This document shows positions 8,081 to 15,468 of a stretch of 45,462 nt of DNA, piece by piece. This stretch comes from Streptomyces sabulosicollis. Its GTDB lineage: Bacteria > Actinomycetota > Actinomycetes > Streptomycetales > Streptomycetaceae. The stretch spans positions 1-45,462 of the forward strand of contig NZ_JAEEAP010000020.1 of assembly GCF_016103465.1 (NCBI RefSeq). The letters are read 5' to 3'. Under the pieces are notes generated by a model. It was not told the origin of the DNA and searched no databases. It worked only from the letters and a program-made list of their open reading frames with translations. Position numbers and translations under genes: made by a program. The first letter of the stretch is position 1. Every line of letters starts with the position of its first letter.

Positions 8081-9534
8081 CCGTGCCCGCTCGTTTGCGA
8101 ACCACGATCGGAGTGAACCCCTTGGTGAGCGCCCCTGACGCACCACGAACGGAGCGGGCCCGCTCCGCCGTGACGGCCGCTCGAGAGAGCCTGGACCGGA
8201 TCCGCGACCGCGATCTCGGACTGCATGCCTTCCTCACCGTCTGTCCCGAGCGGGCGCTCGCCGACGCCGAGGCGGCCGACGCGGCACCGGATCGCCTGGG
8301 GCCGATGCACGGGATCCCGTTCTCGGTCAAGGACACCTACCCGACCGGCCACGTCCGTACGACGTTCGGCTCCGCGGTGTTCGCCGAACACGTGCCGGTG
8401 CGGGACGCTCCCGTGGTCGCTCGCATCCGGCGCGCGGGGGGAATCCTCGTCGGCAAGACCAACACCTCCGAATTCGCCATCTACATCCGCACGGTCAACG
8501 AGCTCCAGCCGGAGACGCTCAACCCGTGGGACCCGTCCCGCATCTGCGGCGGGTCCAGCGGGGGCGCCGCGGCCTCCGTGGCCGCCGGTCTGACCCCGGC
8601 GGCCCTGGGCAGCGACGGGGGCGGATCGGTGCGCATTCCGGCGGCCCTGTGCGGTGTGGTCGGGCTCAAGCCGTCCCGCGGGGCCACACCGGCCGGTGGC
8701 GGGTTCATCGGCACCCGCCGGTTCTCCGTCCCCGGCCCCCTGGCGTTGCGGGCCGAGGACGCCCGCGCGATGTGGCACGCCATGCGGGGACCGTGGGACG
8801 CCGAGCGGAGCACCCGCACCTTCGTCGACCGCGACGCCGCGGTCCGGTCCGCGCACAGCGGGTGGCGTCTGCGCTGGGTCGCCGACAGCGGCCGGGACGC
8901 CGCCCCCGAGGTGGTCGGGGCGGTCCGCTCCGCGGTGGGACGGCTCGCCCTCCTCGACGGCGTCGAGGTCGACGACAGCCGGCTCGGCCTGGACACCCCC
9001 CGGTTCGCCGAGCCCTTCTACGACGCCATGATGGCCGACCGGCTGGCCACCGGAGGGGACCGGATGATGGCCGAGGCGGCCTCGCGCCATCTCCTCTCCG
9101 GCTACGCGCGCCACCACTTCGAGCGGGCGGCCGAGGTCAGCGGCGCGCGGTACTCGGAATCGCTGGGCCGCGCGGACGCCGCCGCGGACCACCTCGACGC
9201 GCTGCTGGACGGTGTCGACTTCCTGGTGACGCCCACCACGGGAGTGATCGCACCGGAAGGCGCGGGCGGTCCGCCCGACGTCCTGCCCGAGGTCGCCCGC
9301 CGCGAGCTGGTCGCCTACACCTTCCTGGCCAACTACACCGGCTACCCCGCGATCACGGTGCCGTGCGGGACGGTGGCGGGTATGCCGGTGGGGCTGCAGG
9401 TGCTGGGCCGCCCGGGGGCCGAGGACCGGCTCCTGGACGTGGCCGACGCGGTACAACGGCACGTCTTCCCGCCCCGCCCCGCGCCATGGCCGACGAGCCC
9501 GGCCGCGGTCGGGCGCCCGGCCGCGGCCGGATGA
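8077..9534 (+). CDS. amidase signature family hydrolase (1 of 2)
   Basis: A 485-residue amidase-signature enzyme that hydrolyses a C-N amide bond. The Ser-cisSer-Lys triad is visible: Lys85 in FSVKDTY, Ser160 in CGGSSGGAAAS and the nucleophile Ser184 in GSDGGGSVRIPA. The 24-residue spacing between the two serines is the same as in fatty acid amide hydrolase. No signal peptide is present, so it acts in the cytosol. The start overlaps the SDR stop (ATGA) and it is the last gene of the symporter operon, ending seven bases before the convergent GntR gene. It cannot be GatA because no GatB or GatC is nearby. The island encodes a second amidase of equal length but low similarity, so the two probably cut different amides. 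Confidence 0.92.
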   Translation: MTVPARLRTTIGVNPLVSAPDAPRTERARSAVTAARESLDRIRDRDLGLHAFLTVCPERALADAEAADAAPDRLGPMHGIPFSVKDTYPTGHVRTTFGSAVFAEHVPVRDAPVVARIRRAGGILVGKTNTSEFAIYIRTVNELQPETLNPWDPSRICGGSSGGAAASVAAGLTPAALGSDGGGSVRIPAALCGVVGLKPSRGATPAGGGFIGTRRFSVPGPLALRAEDARAMWHAMRGPWDAERSTRTFVDRDAAVRSAHSGWRLRWVADSGRDAAPEVVGAVRSAVGRLALLDGVEVDDSRLGLDTPRFAEPFYDAMMADRLATGGDRMMAEAASRHLLSGYARHHFERAAEVSGARYSESLGRADAAADHLDALLDGVDFLVTPTTGVIAPEGAGGPPDVLPEVARRELVAYTFLANYTGYPAITVPCGTVAGMPVGLQVLGRPGAEDRLLDVADAVQRHVFPPRPAPWPTSPAAVGRPAAAG

Positions 9535-9541
9535 GGCGGGC

Positions 9542-10303
9542 TCAATGGTCGCGCGAGTCGCGCACGTCCGGCTCGAGCAGCACCGCGAGCCGGTGCCGCT
9601 GGTCCTTATCGAGGGCGCCGGAGTAGGCGTCGTACAGGGTTTGGCTGGCCAGCCGGGCCGCGGTGTCGCCATCGCGCCCGGTGATCGCGGCGAGGATGCG
9701 GCGGTGGTCCGCGATGAACTCCCGCCGCATCCGCGACGCACCGGCCGGCGGGCCGACGGCCCCGGCCACCAGATCGAGGGTGGCGTCCTGAATCACCCCG
9801 CCCACGATGCCGAGCACACGGTTCCCGGCCGCGTCCCGGACGACCGCGTGGAAGCCGTCGTCCGCGGCGGCGAAGGTGGCGGCGTCGGTGGCGGCCTCCA
9901 TCGCCTCGATCGCCGCCGCCATCCGCTCCAGGTGCTCATCCGTCCGCAGATGCGCCGCGAGCCGGTTGGCGGCGGCTCCGGCGATGATCCGGTACTGGAC
10001 GAGTTCGACCACCGGGATCTCCTCCATCCGCACCGCGCCCCGCAGCATCCGGGTCAGGCCGGGGGTCACCGAACCGCAGACCTCGGGCCCGCTCCGGCTG
10101 CCCGGACTGGTCCTCACCAGCCCCATGCTCTCCAGGATCCGCAGCGCCTCGCGGACCGTGGACCGGCCCACGCCGAAGTCCTCGACCAGCGTCCGCTCGG
10201 GCGGGAGGAAGTCGCCGGGGGCGTACTCGCCGGAGTAGATCGCCGACTCGATCTGCTGGACGACCGCCTCGAAGGCCCGCTTCTTGTCTACCGGCGTGAA
10301 CAT
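9542..10303 (-). CDS. GntR regulator, FadR subfamily (1 of 2)
   Basis: A 253-residue GntR-type regulator. The N-terminal winged helix (GEYAPGDFLPPERTLVEDFG, GRSTVREALRILESMGLV) spans about 10-78 and is followed by an all-helical FCD effector domain from about 95. The first FCD metal motif is present as DDGFHAVV and a second histidine in ADHRRILAA. The position of the last usual histidine reads LYDAY, so metal binding may be altered. It is divergent from the NodB-fold hydrolase gene. It is a paralogue of the regulator ending at 12013: both share the same plan and the C-terminal pattern. FadR-type members bind TGGTC-N-GACCA sites like those found across the island, so one or both are the likely regulators. 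Confidence 0.92.
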   Translation of the reverse strand: MFTPVDKKRAFEAVVQQIESAIYSGEYAPGDFLPPERTLVEDFGVGRSTVREALRILESMGLVRTSPGSRSGPEVCGSVTPGLTRMLRGAVRMEEIPVVELVQYRIIAGAAANRLAAHLRTDEHLERMAAAIEAMEAATDAATFAAADDGFHAVVRDAAGNRVLGIVGGVIQDATLDLVAGAVGPPAGASRMRREFIADHRRILAAITGRDGDTAARLASQTLYDAYSGALDKDQRHRLAVLLEPDVRDSRDH

Positions 10304-10374
10304 CGCTCCCCAGTCCCGTCGTCCCCCGGGCCGCGCCCCACACAGCCACCTACCCGGCCCATACTCAACCTAGC

Positions 10375-10391
10375 AGCTGTTCAGACCACAC
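10375..10391. promoter_or_regulatory. weak copy of FadR-like operator
   Basis: The 17 bases read AGCTGTTC, A, GACCACAC. The right half of the core (GACCA) is intact and the left half has one change (TGTTC instead of TGGTC). The outer bases do not match. It sits in the gap between a divergent GntR gene (starting at 10303) and the NodB-fold hydrolase gene (10441), exactly where an autoregulatory site is expected. On sequence alone it could be chance. Confidence 0.35.
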
Positions 10392-10440
10392 TGCCCGTCC
10401 GGGACGGACGTCCCGTGAGGATCCAGCCAGGAGCACATCG

Positions 10441-11256
10441 ATGACCACGCCCGTTCTGCTGACCTTCGACATGGACGCCGAACTCCTCTGGACGGCCCGC
10501 GACCCCGCCGGGGCGGACAAGCCGGTCTGGGTGTCCCAGGGACACTACGGCCCGAAGGTGGGGCTGCCCCGGATCCTCGCTCTGCTGCGCCGCTACGACA
10601 TCACGGCCACCTTCTTCGTCCCCGGCCAGGTGGTGGAGCGCTACCCCGCCCAGATCGAGGCGATCCTGGAGGCCGGGCTCACCATCGAGCACCATAGCCA
10701 CACCCACGCCTGGTCGGAGAGTCTCGGCGAGGAGCAGGAGGCGGAGGAGTTCCAGCTCGCCGCGGACGCCATCAGGAAGGCCACCGGCCGCGCACCGCGG
10801 GGCTGGCGCTCACCCGCCGCGGAGCTGACCCCGCATTCGGTGAAGCTGATGGAGCAGCACGGCATGCGGTTCTCCTCCAACCTCTTCGACTCCGACTCGG
10901 CCCATCTGCTGGACACCCACGACCGCACCACCGACATCGTCGAGCTGCCGTTCGCGTGGGCCCTGGTGGACACCCCGGTCTTCATGTACACCAACCGCGT
11001 GACGGGGCGGGTGATGTCGGCGCCCTCGGCGGTGCTCGAGACCTGGACCCGGGAGTTCGACGGCCTGGCCGAGGAGCCGGGGACGCACTTCATGCTCGCC
11101 ACGCACCCGCAGATCATCGGACGGCCGTCCCGGATGTGGGTCCTGGAACAGACGGTCCGGCATGTGCTCGCCTCCGGGCGCGCCGAGTTCCTGTCCTGCG
11201 CCGACTACGCCGAGCGCGTTCGTCCGCGGCTCCTCGCGGAGCGGGACGCCATATGA
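10441..11256 (+). CDS. NodB-fold polysaccharide deacetylase/imidase-like hydrolase
   Basis: A 271-residue metal hydrolase with the NodB homology fold. Metal-binding residues are visible as Asp10 and Asp12 in LTFDMDAE and as HHSHTH at 84-89. GWRSPAAELT is the third family motif and FMLATHPQIIGR the last. There is no signal peptide or membrane anchor, which argues against a cell-wall substrate. Cytosolic members of this shape (PuuE allantoinase and the H. pylori PgdA-like, cyclic-imidase-like group) open cyclic amides or imides. With two amidases nearby, an imidase or lactamase-like role is a reasonable inference. Its stop overlaps the start of the next SDR gene, and a weak FadR-like site lies upstream. 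Confidence 0.8.
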   Translation: MTTPVLLTFDMDAELLWTARDPAGADKPVWVSQGHYGPKVGLPRILALLRRYDITATFFVPGQVVERYPAQIEAILEAGLTIEHHSHTHAWSESLGEEQEAEEFQLAADAIRKATGRAPRGWRSPAAELTPHSVKLMEQHGMRFSSNLFDSDSAHLLDTHDRTTDIVELPFAWALVDTPVFMYTNRVTGRVMSAPSAVLETWTREFDGLAEEPGTHFMLATHPQIIGRPSRMWVLEQTVRHVLASGRAEFLSCADYAERVRPRLLAERDAI

Positions 11257-11972
11257 GCGCCGGTATCGCTCCGGGCGTCGCGGTCGTCACCGGGGGCGCC
11301 AGCGGAATCGGGGCCGCCGTGGTCGCGCGGCTGCGGGCCGGAGGCACCGCCGTGGTGGTGGCGGACCGGGCTCCGGCCCCGGGGGAAGAGCCGGTGGACG
11401 TCACCGACAGCGTGTCCGTGCACGCCCTCGCCGAACGGGTCGCCCGCGCCCACGGCCACCTGGACCTGCTGGTGCACTGCGCCGGGGCGGTCGCCGTCGG
11501 AGCGGTCGACACCGCGGTCGGGACGGCGGAGGAGGACTGGCACCGGGCCTTCGCCGTGAACGTGACCGGGGTGTGGGCGGTCAGCCGGGCGCTGCTGCCC
11601 CTCATGGGCGAAGGCGGGGCGATCGTCGTCGTGTCGTCCGCCGCGGGGGTGCGGCCGATCCCCGAGATGGCCGCCTATGTCGCGTCGAAGTCCGCGGCCG
11701 TGGGGCTGAGCCGCTCGATGGCCCTGGACCTCGCTCCCCGGGGCATCCGGGTGAACTGTGTGTGCCCCGGTCTGGTCGACACTCCCCTGGCCAGGGCGGC
11801 TCAGGAGCGGCGCTCGCCGGGCGAGCGCCGACACGTCGACGAGCGCCGCGGCTATCTGATCGGCAGAGCGGGCACGGCCGAGGAGATCGCCGAAGCGGTG
11901 GTGCTGGCCGGGACCAACGGCTACCTCACCGGATCCACCCTCGCCGTCGACGGCGGCCGATCGCTGCACTGA
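11253..11972 (+). CDS. SDR family oxidoreductase (2 of 3)
   Basis: A short-chain dehydrogenase/reductase of 239 residues. The Rossmann motif TGGASGIG is at 13-20, followed by an acidic VVVADRA strand that usually selects NAD. CAG replaces NAG at 76-78, Ser129 lies in VVVSSAAG, and Tyr142 and Lys146 form YVASK. The end reads GYLTGSTLAVDGGRS. ATGA overlap with the NodB-fold hydrolase gene shows a two-gene operon. Streptomyces SDRs of this type often oxidise hydroxyacids or sugar-like alcohols; the substrate is unknown. It is followed by a hairpin and the convergent second GntR gene. Confidence 0.9.
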   Translation: MSAGIAPGVAVVTGGASGIGAAVVARLRAGGTAVVVADRAPAPGEEPVDVTDSVSVHALAERVARAHGHLDLLVHCAGAVAVGAVDTAVGTAEEDWHRAFAVNVTGVWAVSRALLPLMGEGGAIVVVSSAAGVRPIPEMAAYVASKSAAVGLSRSMALDLAPRGIRVNCVCPGLVDTPLARAAQERRSPGERRHVDERRGYLIGRAGTAEEIAEAVVLAGTNGYLTGSTLAVDGGRSLH

Positions 11973-11981
11973 GGGAAACGG

Positions 11982-12000
11982 CTCCCGCGCCGGGCGGGAG
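11982..12000. terminator. bidirectional hairpin between convergent genes
   Basis: CTCCCGC (11982-11988) pairs with GCGGGAG (11994-12000) around a five-base loop. It lies in the 40-bp gap between the SDR stop and the convergent GntR stop, so it can serve both strands. No T tract follows, which is normal for GC-rich actinomycetes. Confidence 0.55.
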
Positions 12001-12012
12001 GTGGCGGGGGTC

Positions 12013-12780
12013 TCAGCTCTCTTCGTCGTCCACGAGCGCGAGCAGTGGCCCCCGTTCGTTCTCGGGGACGTATCCGGCGTAGTACTCGTAGAGCTTGCGC
12101 CGCGAGATGTGTGCCGCCGCCAGACCGTCCCCTGCCCGGATCGCCTCGAGCACCTCCTGGTGGTGGCGGAGCGACTCCCGCATGAGCGCCGCGCTGTTGT
12201 GCGCGTGGGCGACCTTGTCCGAGATCAGCGCGAGGACCGCGCCCCTGACCACCTGGTTGCAGACCTCGATGAGGGAGTTGCGGCTGGCCACGGCCACCGC
12301 CTCGTGGAATGCGACGTCGGCCTTGCTGAACTCCTCGTAACCCACCTCGATCGCATCCGACATCACGGCGATCGTCCGTTCCATGGCGGCCAGTTCCTCC
12401 TCGGACCGCAGTCGGGCCGCCAGCGAGCTCGCCGACCCGTCGAGGATCATGCGGAACGCGATCAGCTCGGCCATCGACACGTTGTCGAACTGGACGAGCC
12501 GGGTCATCTGCTTGGTCAGGCCGGCCGACGAGAAGGGCAGGATCTCCGGGCCGTTCGGGTCGCCCGGGCGCGATCGGACGAGGCCGTCGCTCTCCAGCAC
12601 GCGCAACGCCTCACGCACCGTAGGACGGCTGGCCCCGAACTGCGTCACCAACTCCCGCTCGCTGGGCAGGCGTTGACCGGGCTTGAGGTCACCGCGCACG
12701 ATCGCCTGCTCGATCTGCTCGACGATGCGCTGGTAGAGCCGTACCGGCGAGACCTGCCGGAACTGTGCCCCGTCGTTCAA
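12013..12780 (-). CDS. GntR regulator, FadR subfamily (2 of 2), TTG start
   Basis: A 255-residue FadR-type regulator. The winged helix (GDLKPGQRLPSERELVTQFG, RPTVREALRVLESDGLV) lies at about 20-85 and the FCD effector domain follows. DVAFHEAVAVASRN and LRHHQEVLEAI carry the first metal histidines; the usual last position reads KLYEYY, as in the paralogue ending at 9542. No ATG or GTG gives a complete helix-turn-helix domain. The only fitting start is TTG at 12780, preceded by GGGGAG and overlapping the amidase stop as TTGA, so it is translated with the amidase. It is probably the repressor acting on the 14351 operator that controls its own operon. Confidence 0.88.
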   Translation of the reverse strand: MNDGAQFRQVSPVRLYQRIVEQIEQAIVRGDLKPGQRLPSERELVTQFGASRPTVREALRVLESDGLVRSRPGDPNGPEILPFSSAGLTKQMTRLVQFDNVSMAELIAFRMILDGSASSLAARLRSEEELAAMERTIAVMSDAIEVGYEEFSKADVAFHEAVAVASRNSLIEVCNQVVRGAVLALISDKVAHAHNSAALMRESLRHHQEVLEAIRAGDGLAAAHISRRKLYEYYAGYVPENERGPLLALVDDEES

Positions 12781-14234
12781 GGCTTCTCCCCTTCGGGCGT
12801 GGTCGATGTCGTCTCCCCCGTCAGCGCCCCATGGGCGTGGTCCGGCCAGCACGGGACCGCCTCGGCAGGCCGGCTCCGTTCGTACCACGCCGCCGCCCTC
12901 AGGACCCCGGGATCGTCGAAACGGCGGCCCGCGATCTGCACCCCGATGGGCCGCCCGTCCGCCGTGAAACCGCAGTTGACGGTCGCGGCCGGCTGACCGG
13001 ACATGTTGTACGGCGCGGTGAAGCCGATGTGGGCCATGGTCTTCTCGTCCCCCGGGAAAGGCATCGGCTGCTCGGCGGGAAACGCCGCCACCGGCGCCAC
13101 CGGCGAGAGCACCAGGTCGTACGGGAGCGTCGCCGCGACGGTCCGCGCCTGGATGCCCATGATCTGCTGGTAGCACTGGAGAACCCGGGTGCCCGGAACA
13201 TCGGCGCCCCCCTGGCACCACCGGATGATGTGGGGGTGGACGCGCAGCCGGGCCTCGGGCTCCAGTGCGCGGAAGTCGTTCCAGGACCGCACCCGCCAGA
13301 ACAGGTCCAGGTCGTCCAGGAGTTCTTGGGTCATAAACGGCCCGACCGGCTCCACGACGGCTCCCGCCGCCTCGAAGACCGCGGCGGCACGGTTCACCGC
13401 GGCGAGGATCTCGGCGTCGCACGGCTCCCCGCAGCCGGCGTCCAGATGCACTCCCACCCGCAGTCCGCGTACCCCGCCGTCCAGCGCGGACCAGTCGATG
13501 TCCTGCGGCGGCAGGCTCGACCAGTCCCTAGGGTCGGGTTGGCTCAGGATCCGCATGAACAGGGCCGCGTCCGCCACGGTGCGGGTCAGGGGGCCGGCGG
13601 CCCGCCCCAGGTACGGGGCGTCCAGCGGGATCCTCCCGTAGCTGGGCTTGAGCGTGGCGAGGCCCAGCCAGGTGCCCGGCAGCCGGATCGACCCTCCGAT
13701 GTCGGTGCCGACGTGGAGCGGACCGTATCCCCCGGCGGCCGCGGCCCCCGCGCCGGAGCTGGAACCGCCCGTGGTCCAGTCAGGGTTCCAGGGGCTGCGC
13801 GAAACGCCGTGCCGGCTGGAGACGCCCGAGGAGAGCATGCCCCAGTCGGGCATCACGGTCGATCCGAGTATCACCCCGCCGGATTCGAGGACCCGCGCGG
13901 TGATGGGCGCGTCCGCCTCGGGGACCACCGGTTCGGTCCCCGCGTTGCCCGAGGGCATCGGGACCCCCCTGCGGGCGACGTTCTCCTTGAGCGTCACGGG
14001 CACGCCGTCGATGAGCCCGAGCGGCTCCCCCGCCGCCCATCGGGCCTCGCTGGCCAGTGCCGCCTTGCGGGACTCGTCCGGATCCCGCACCCAGAACGCG
14101 TTGAGCACGCTCTCGCGCGCCTCGATCACCGACTGGACGGCGTCGTGGACCTCGACCGGCGACAAGGTGCGGTCGGCGAATCCGGCCACCATCTCGACGG
14201 CCGACATGGCGGCCAGGCCCTGTTCCGTGAGCAC
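12777..14234 (-). CDS. amidase signature family hydrolase (2 of 2)
   Basis: A second amidase-signature hydrolase, also 485 residues. The triad is Lys83 in VTLKENV, Ser158 in TTGGSSSGAG and nucleophile Ser182 in GTDIGGSIRLPG. It has no signal peptide. I chose GTG at 14234, seven bases after AAGGAG; another GTG at 14240 is too close to the ribosome site. Downstream it overlaps the GntR gene (TTGA), so enzyme and regulator share an mRNA. The gene is divergent from the beta-decarboxylating dehydrogenase/ABC importer operon, with the operator at 14351 in between. Similarity to the first amidase is confined mainly to the signature region, so they are unlikely to be redundant. Confidence 0.92.
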   Translation of the reverse strand: MLTEQGLAAMSAVEMVAGFADRTLSPVEVHDAVQSVIEARESVLNAFWVRDPDESRKAALASEARWAAGEPLGLIDGVPVTLKENVARRGVPMPSGNAGTEPVVPEADAPITARVLESGGVILGSTVMPDWGMLSSGVSSRHGVSRSPWNPDWTTGGSSSGAGAAAAGGYGPLHVGTDIGGSIRLPGTWLGLATLKPSYGRIPLDAPYLGRAAGPLTRTVADAALFMRILSQPDPRDWSSLPPQDIDWSALDGGVRGLRVGVHLDAGCGEPCDAEILAAVNRAAAVFEAAGAVVEPVGPFMTQELLDDLDLFWRVRSWNDFRALEPEARLRVHPHIIRWCQGGADVPGTRVLQCYQQIMGIQARTVAATLPYDLVLSPVAPVAAFPAEQPMPFPGDEKTMAHIGFTAPYNMSGQPAATVNCGFTADGRPIGVQIAGRRFDDPGVLRAAAWYERSRPAEAVPCWPDHAHGALTGETTSTTPEGEKP

Positions 14235-14305
14235 ACGCACACTCCTTAACTCCCCCAGCTGCCGCTGGGCGGCGCCTCTCGAGACACCTGAGGGCGTTCG
14301 AACCC

Positions 14306-14311
14306 TTGACA
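14306..14311 (+). promoter_or_regulatory. possible -35 element before dehydrogenase/ABC operon
   Basis: TTGACA at 14306-14311 is a consensus -35 hexamer in the divergent region. No good -10 is found at 16-18 bases; TACCTG at 14334 is too far. The operon reading right must start in this gap, so the hexamer is recorded as a candidate only. Confidence 0.3.
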
Positions 14312-14350
14312 AGTACAGCTTCAGTCGCGACGGTACCTGCCAAGTGAGCT

Positions 14351-14367
14351 TACTGGTCAGGCCAGTC
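14351..14367. promoter_or_regulatory. FadR-like operator between amidase and dehydrogenase operons
   Basis: The 17-mer TACTGGTC, A, GGCCAGTC matches the 5928 site in all eight bases of the left half and six of eight in the right. It sits 18 bases before the ATG of the beta-decarboxylating dehydrogenase, after the expected transcription start, and about 120 bases upstream of the divergent amidase. One site could control both directions. Confidence 0.7.
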
Positions 14368-14385
14368 ATAACGGAAGGTGCCAGC

Positions 14386-15468
14386 ATGAGGCGGGACACC
14401 AAGGTCGTACGGCTCGCCGTCATACCCGGTGACGGCATCGGCCCCGAGGTGGTCGCGGCGACCGTGCCTGTCCTCCGGGCCGCCCTGGAGGCCGACGGCC
14501 ACCGGCTCGAGGTGACCTCCTTCGACTGGGGAGGCGAGCGGTTCCTCCGGCAGGGCGCGGCGATGCCGGCCGACGCTGCCGACCTCGTCAGGAAGACGGA
14601 CGCGGTGCTGTTCGGCGCCGTCGGACGACCCGATGTGCCGGAGCACGAACTGATCTGGGGCCTGATCATCGGCCTGCGGCAGCGACTCGACCTCGCCGTG
14701 AACCTCCGCCCGGTCCGCGCCTTCCCCGGCGTTCCCACCAAGGTGCGCGACACCGATGGCGTGGACCTGGTGATCGTGCGCGAGAACACCGAGGGCGAGT
14801 ACGTGGGCGCCGGTGGGATGGCGCACGGCGGCAGTGGACACGATCTGGGCATCGAGGTCGCCGTGCACTCCCGTCGTGCCATCGAGCGGGCGGCGCACCA
14901 CGCCTTCGCCCTGGCCGGCCGGCGGTCGGGCCACCTGTGCCTGGTGACCAAGTCCAACGCGATGCGCTACGGCTATCCGCTCTGGGACCGGGTGGTCCGT
15001 GAGGTCGGCGAGCAGTACCCGGGGGTGGAGCTGGAGACCGTGCTGGTCGACGCCATGGCCGCCCGTATGATCCAGGCTCCGCGCTCCCTGGACGTACTGC
15101 TCGCGAGCAACCTCTTCGGCGACATCCTGTCCGATCTCGCCGCGGTGCTGGCGGGCGGTATGGGCATGGCGCCCAGCGCCAACGTCCTGCCGGGCGGGGA
15201 CGTGCCGGGCATCTACGAACCGGTCCACGGCTCCGCGCCCGACATCGCCGGGAAGGGGGTGGCGAACCCGGTGGCCTGCGTGCTCTCCGGCGCGATGCTG
15301 CTCGACGACCTCGGACACACCGGCGCCGCCCGCCGCGTCCGCGACGCGGTGGCGGGCGCCTTGCGAGACACCGGACACCACACGGCCGACCTCGGCGGCA
15401 ACGCCACCACGGCGGACGTGGCATCAGCCGTTCTGCACGCGATGGAAGGCCAGGGACAGCACATATGA
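14386..15468 (+). CDS. isocitrate/isopropylmalate/tartrate dehydrogenase family enzyme
   Basis: A 360-residue NAD(P)-dependent beta-decarboxylating dehydrogenase. Family features are AVIPGDGIGPEVV at the start, NLRPVRAFPGVP, the substrate-binding VIVRENTEGEY, the catalytic lysine in VTKSNAMRYGYPLW, and metal aspartates in VDAMAARM and NLFGDILSDLAAVL. The end resembles tartrate dehydrogenase/D-malate dehydrogenase proteins (GGMGMAPSANVLPG) more than LeuB. Its placement in a catabolic operon, not with leu genes, also argues against leucine synthesis. It would convert a 2-hydroxy dicarboxylate, or decarboxylate it, feeding central metabolism. GGAAGG precedes the ATG, the 14351 operator lies just upstream, and its stop overlaps the next start by ATGA. 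Confidence 0.85.
   Translation: MRRDTKVVRLAVIPGDGIGPEVVAATVPVLRAALEADGHRLEVTSFDWGGERFLRQGAAMPADAADLVRKTDAVLFGAVGRPDVPEHELIWGLIIGLRQRLDLAVNLRPVRAFPGVPTKVRDTDGVDLVIVRENTEGEYVGAGGMAHGGSGHDLGIEVAVHSRRAIERAAHHAFALAGRRSGHLCLVTKSNAMRYGYPLWDRVVREVGEQYPGVELETVLVDAMAARMIQAPRSLDVLLASNLFGDILSDLAAVLAGGMGMAPSANVLPGGDVPGIYEPVHGSAPDIAGKGVANPVACVLSGAMLLDDLGHTGAARRVRDAVAGALRDTGHHTADLGGNATTADVASAVLHAMEGQGQHI

Noticed and set aside
12013-13422. Extended minus-strand frame joining unrelated upstream sequence to the GntR protein
   Set aside because: The upstream 200 residues are antisense-frame shadow of the amidase; TTG 12780 gives the normal GntR length.
12765-14249. Long plus-strand open frame across the second amidase
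   Set aside because: It is antisense to an amidase with complete triad and lacks a ribosome site or motif.
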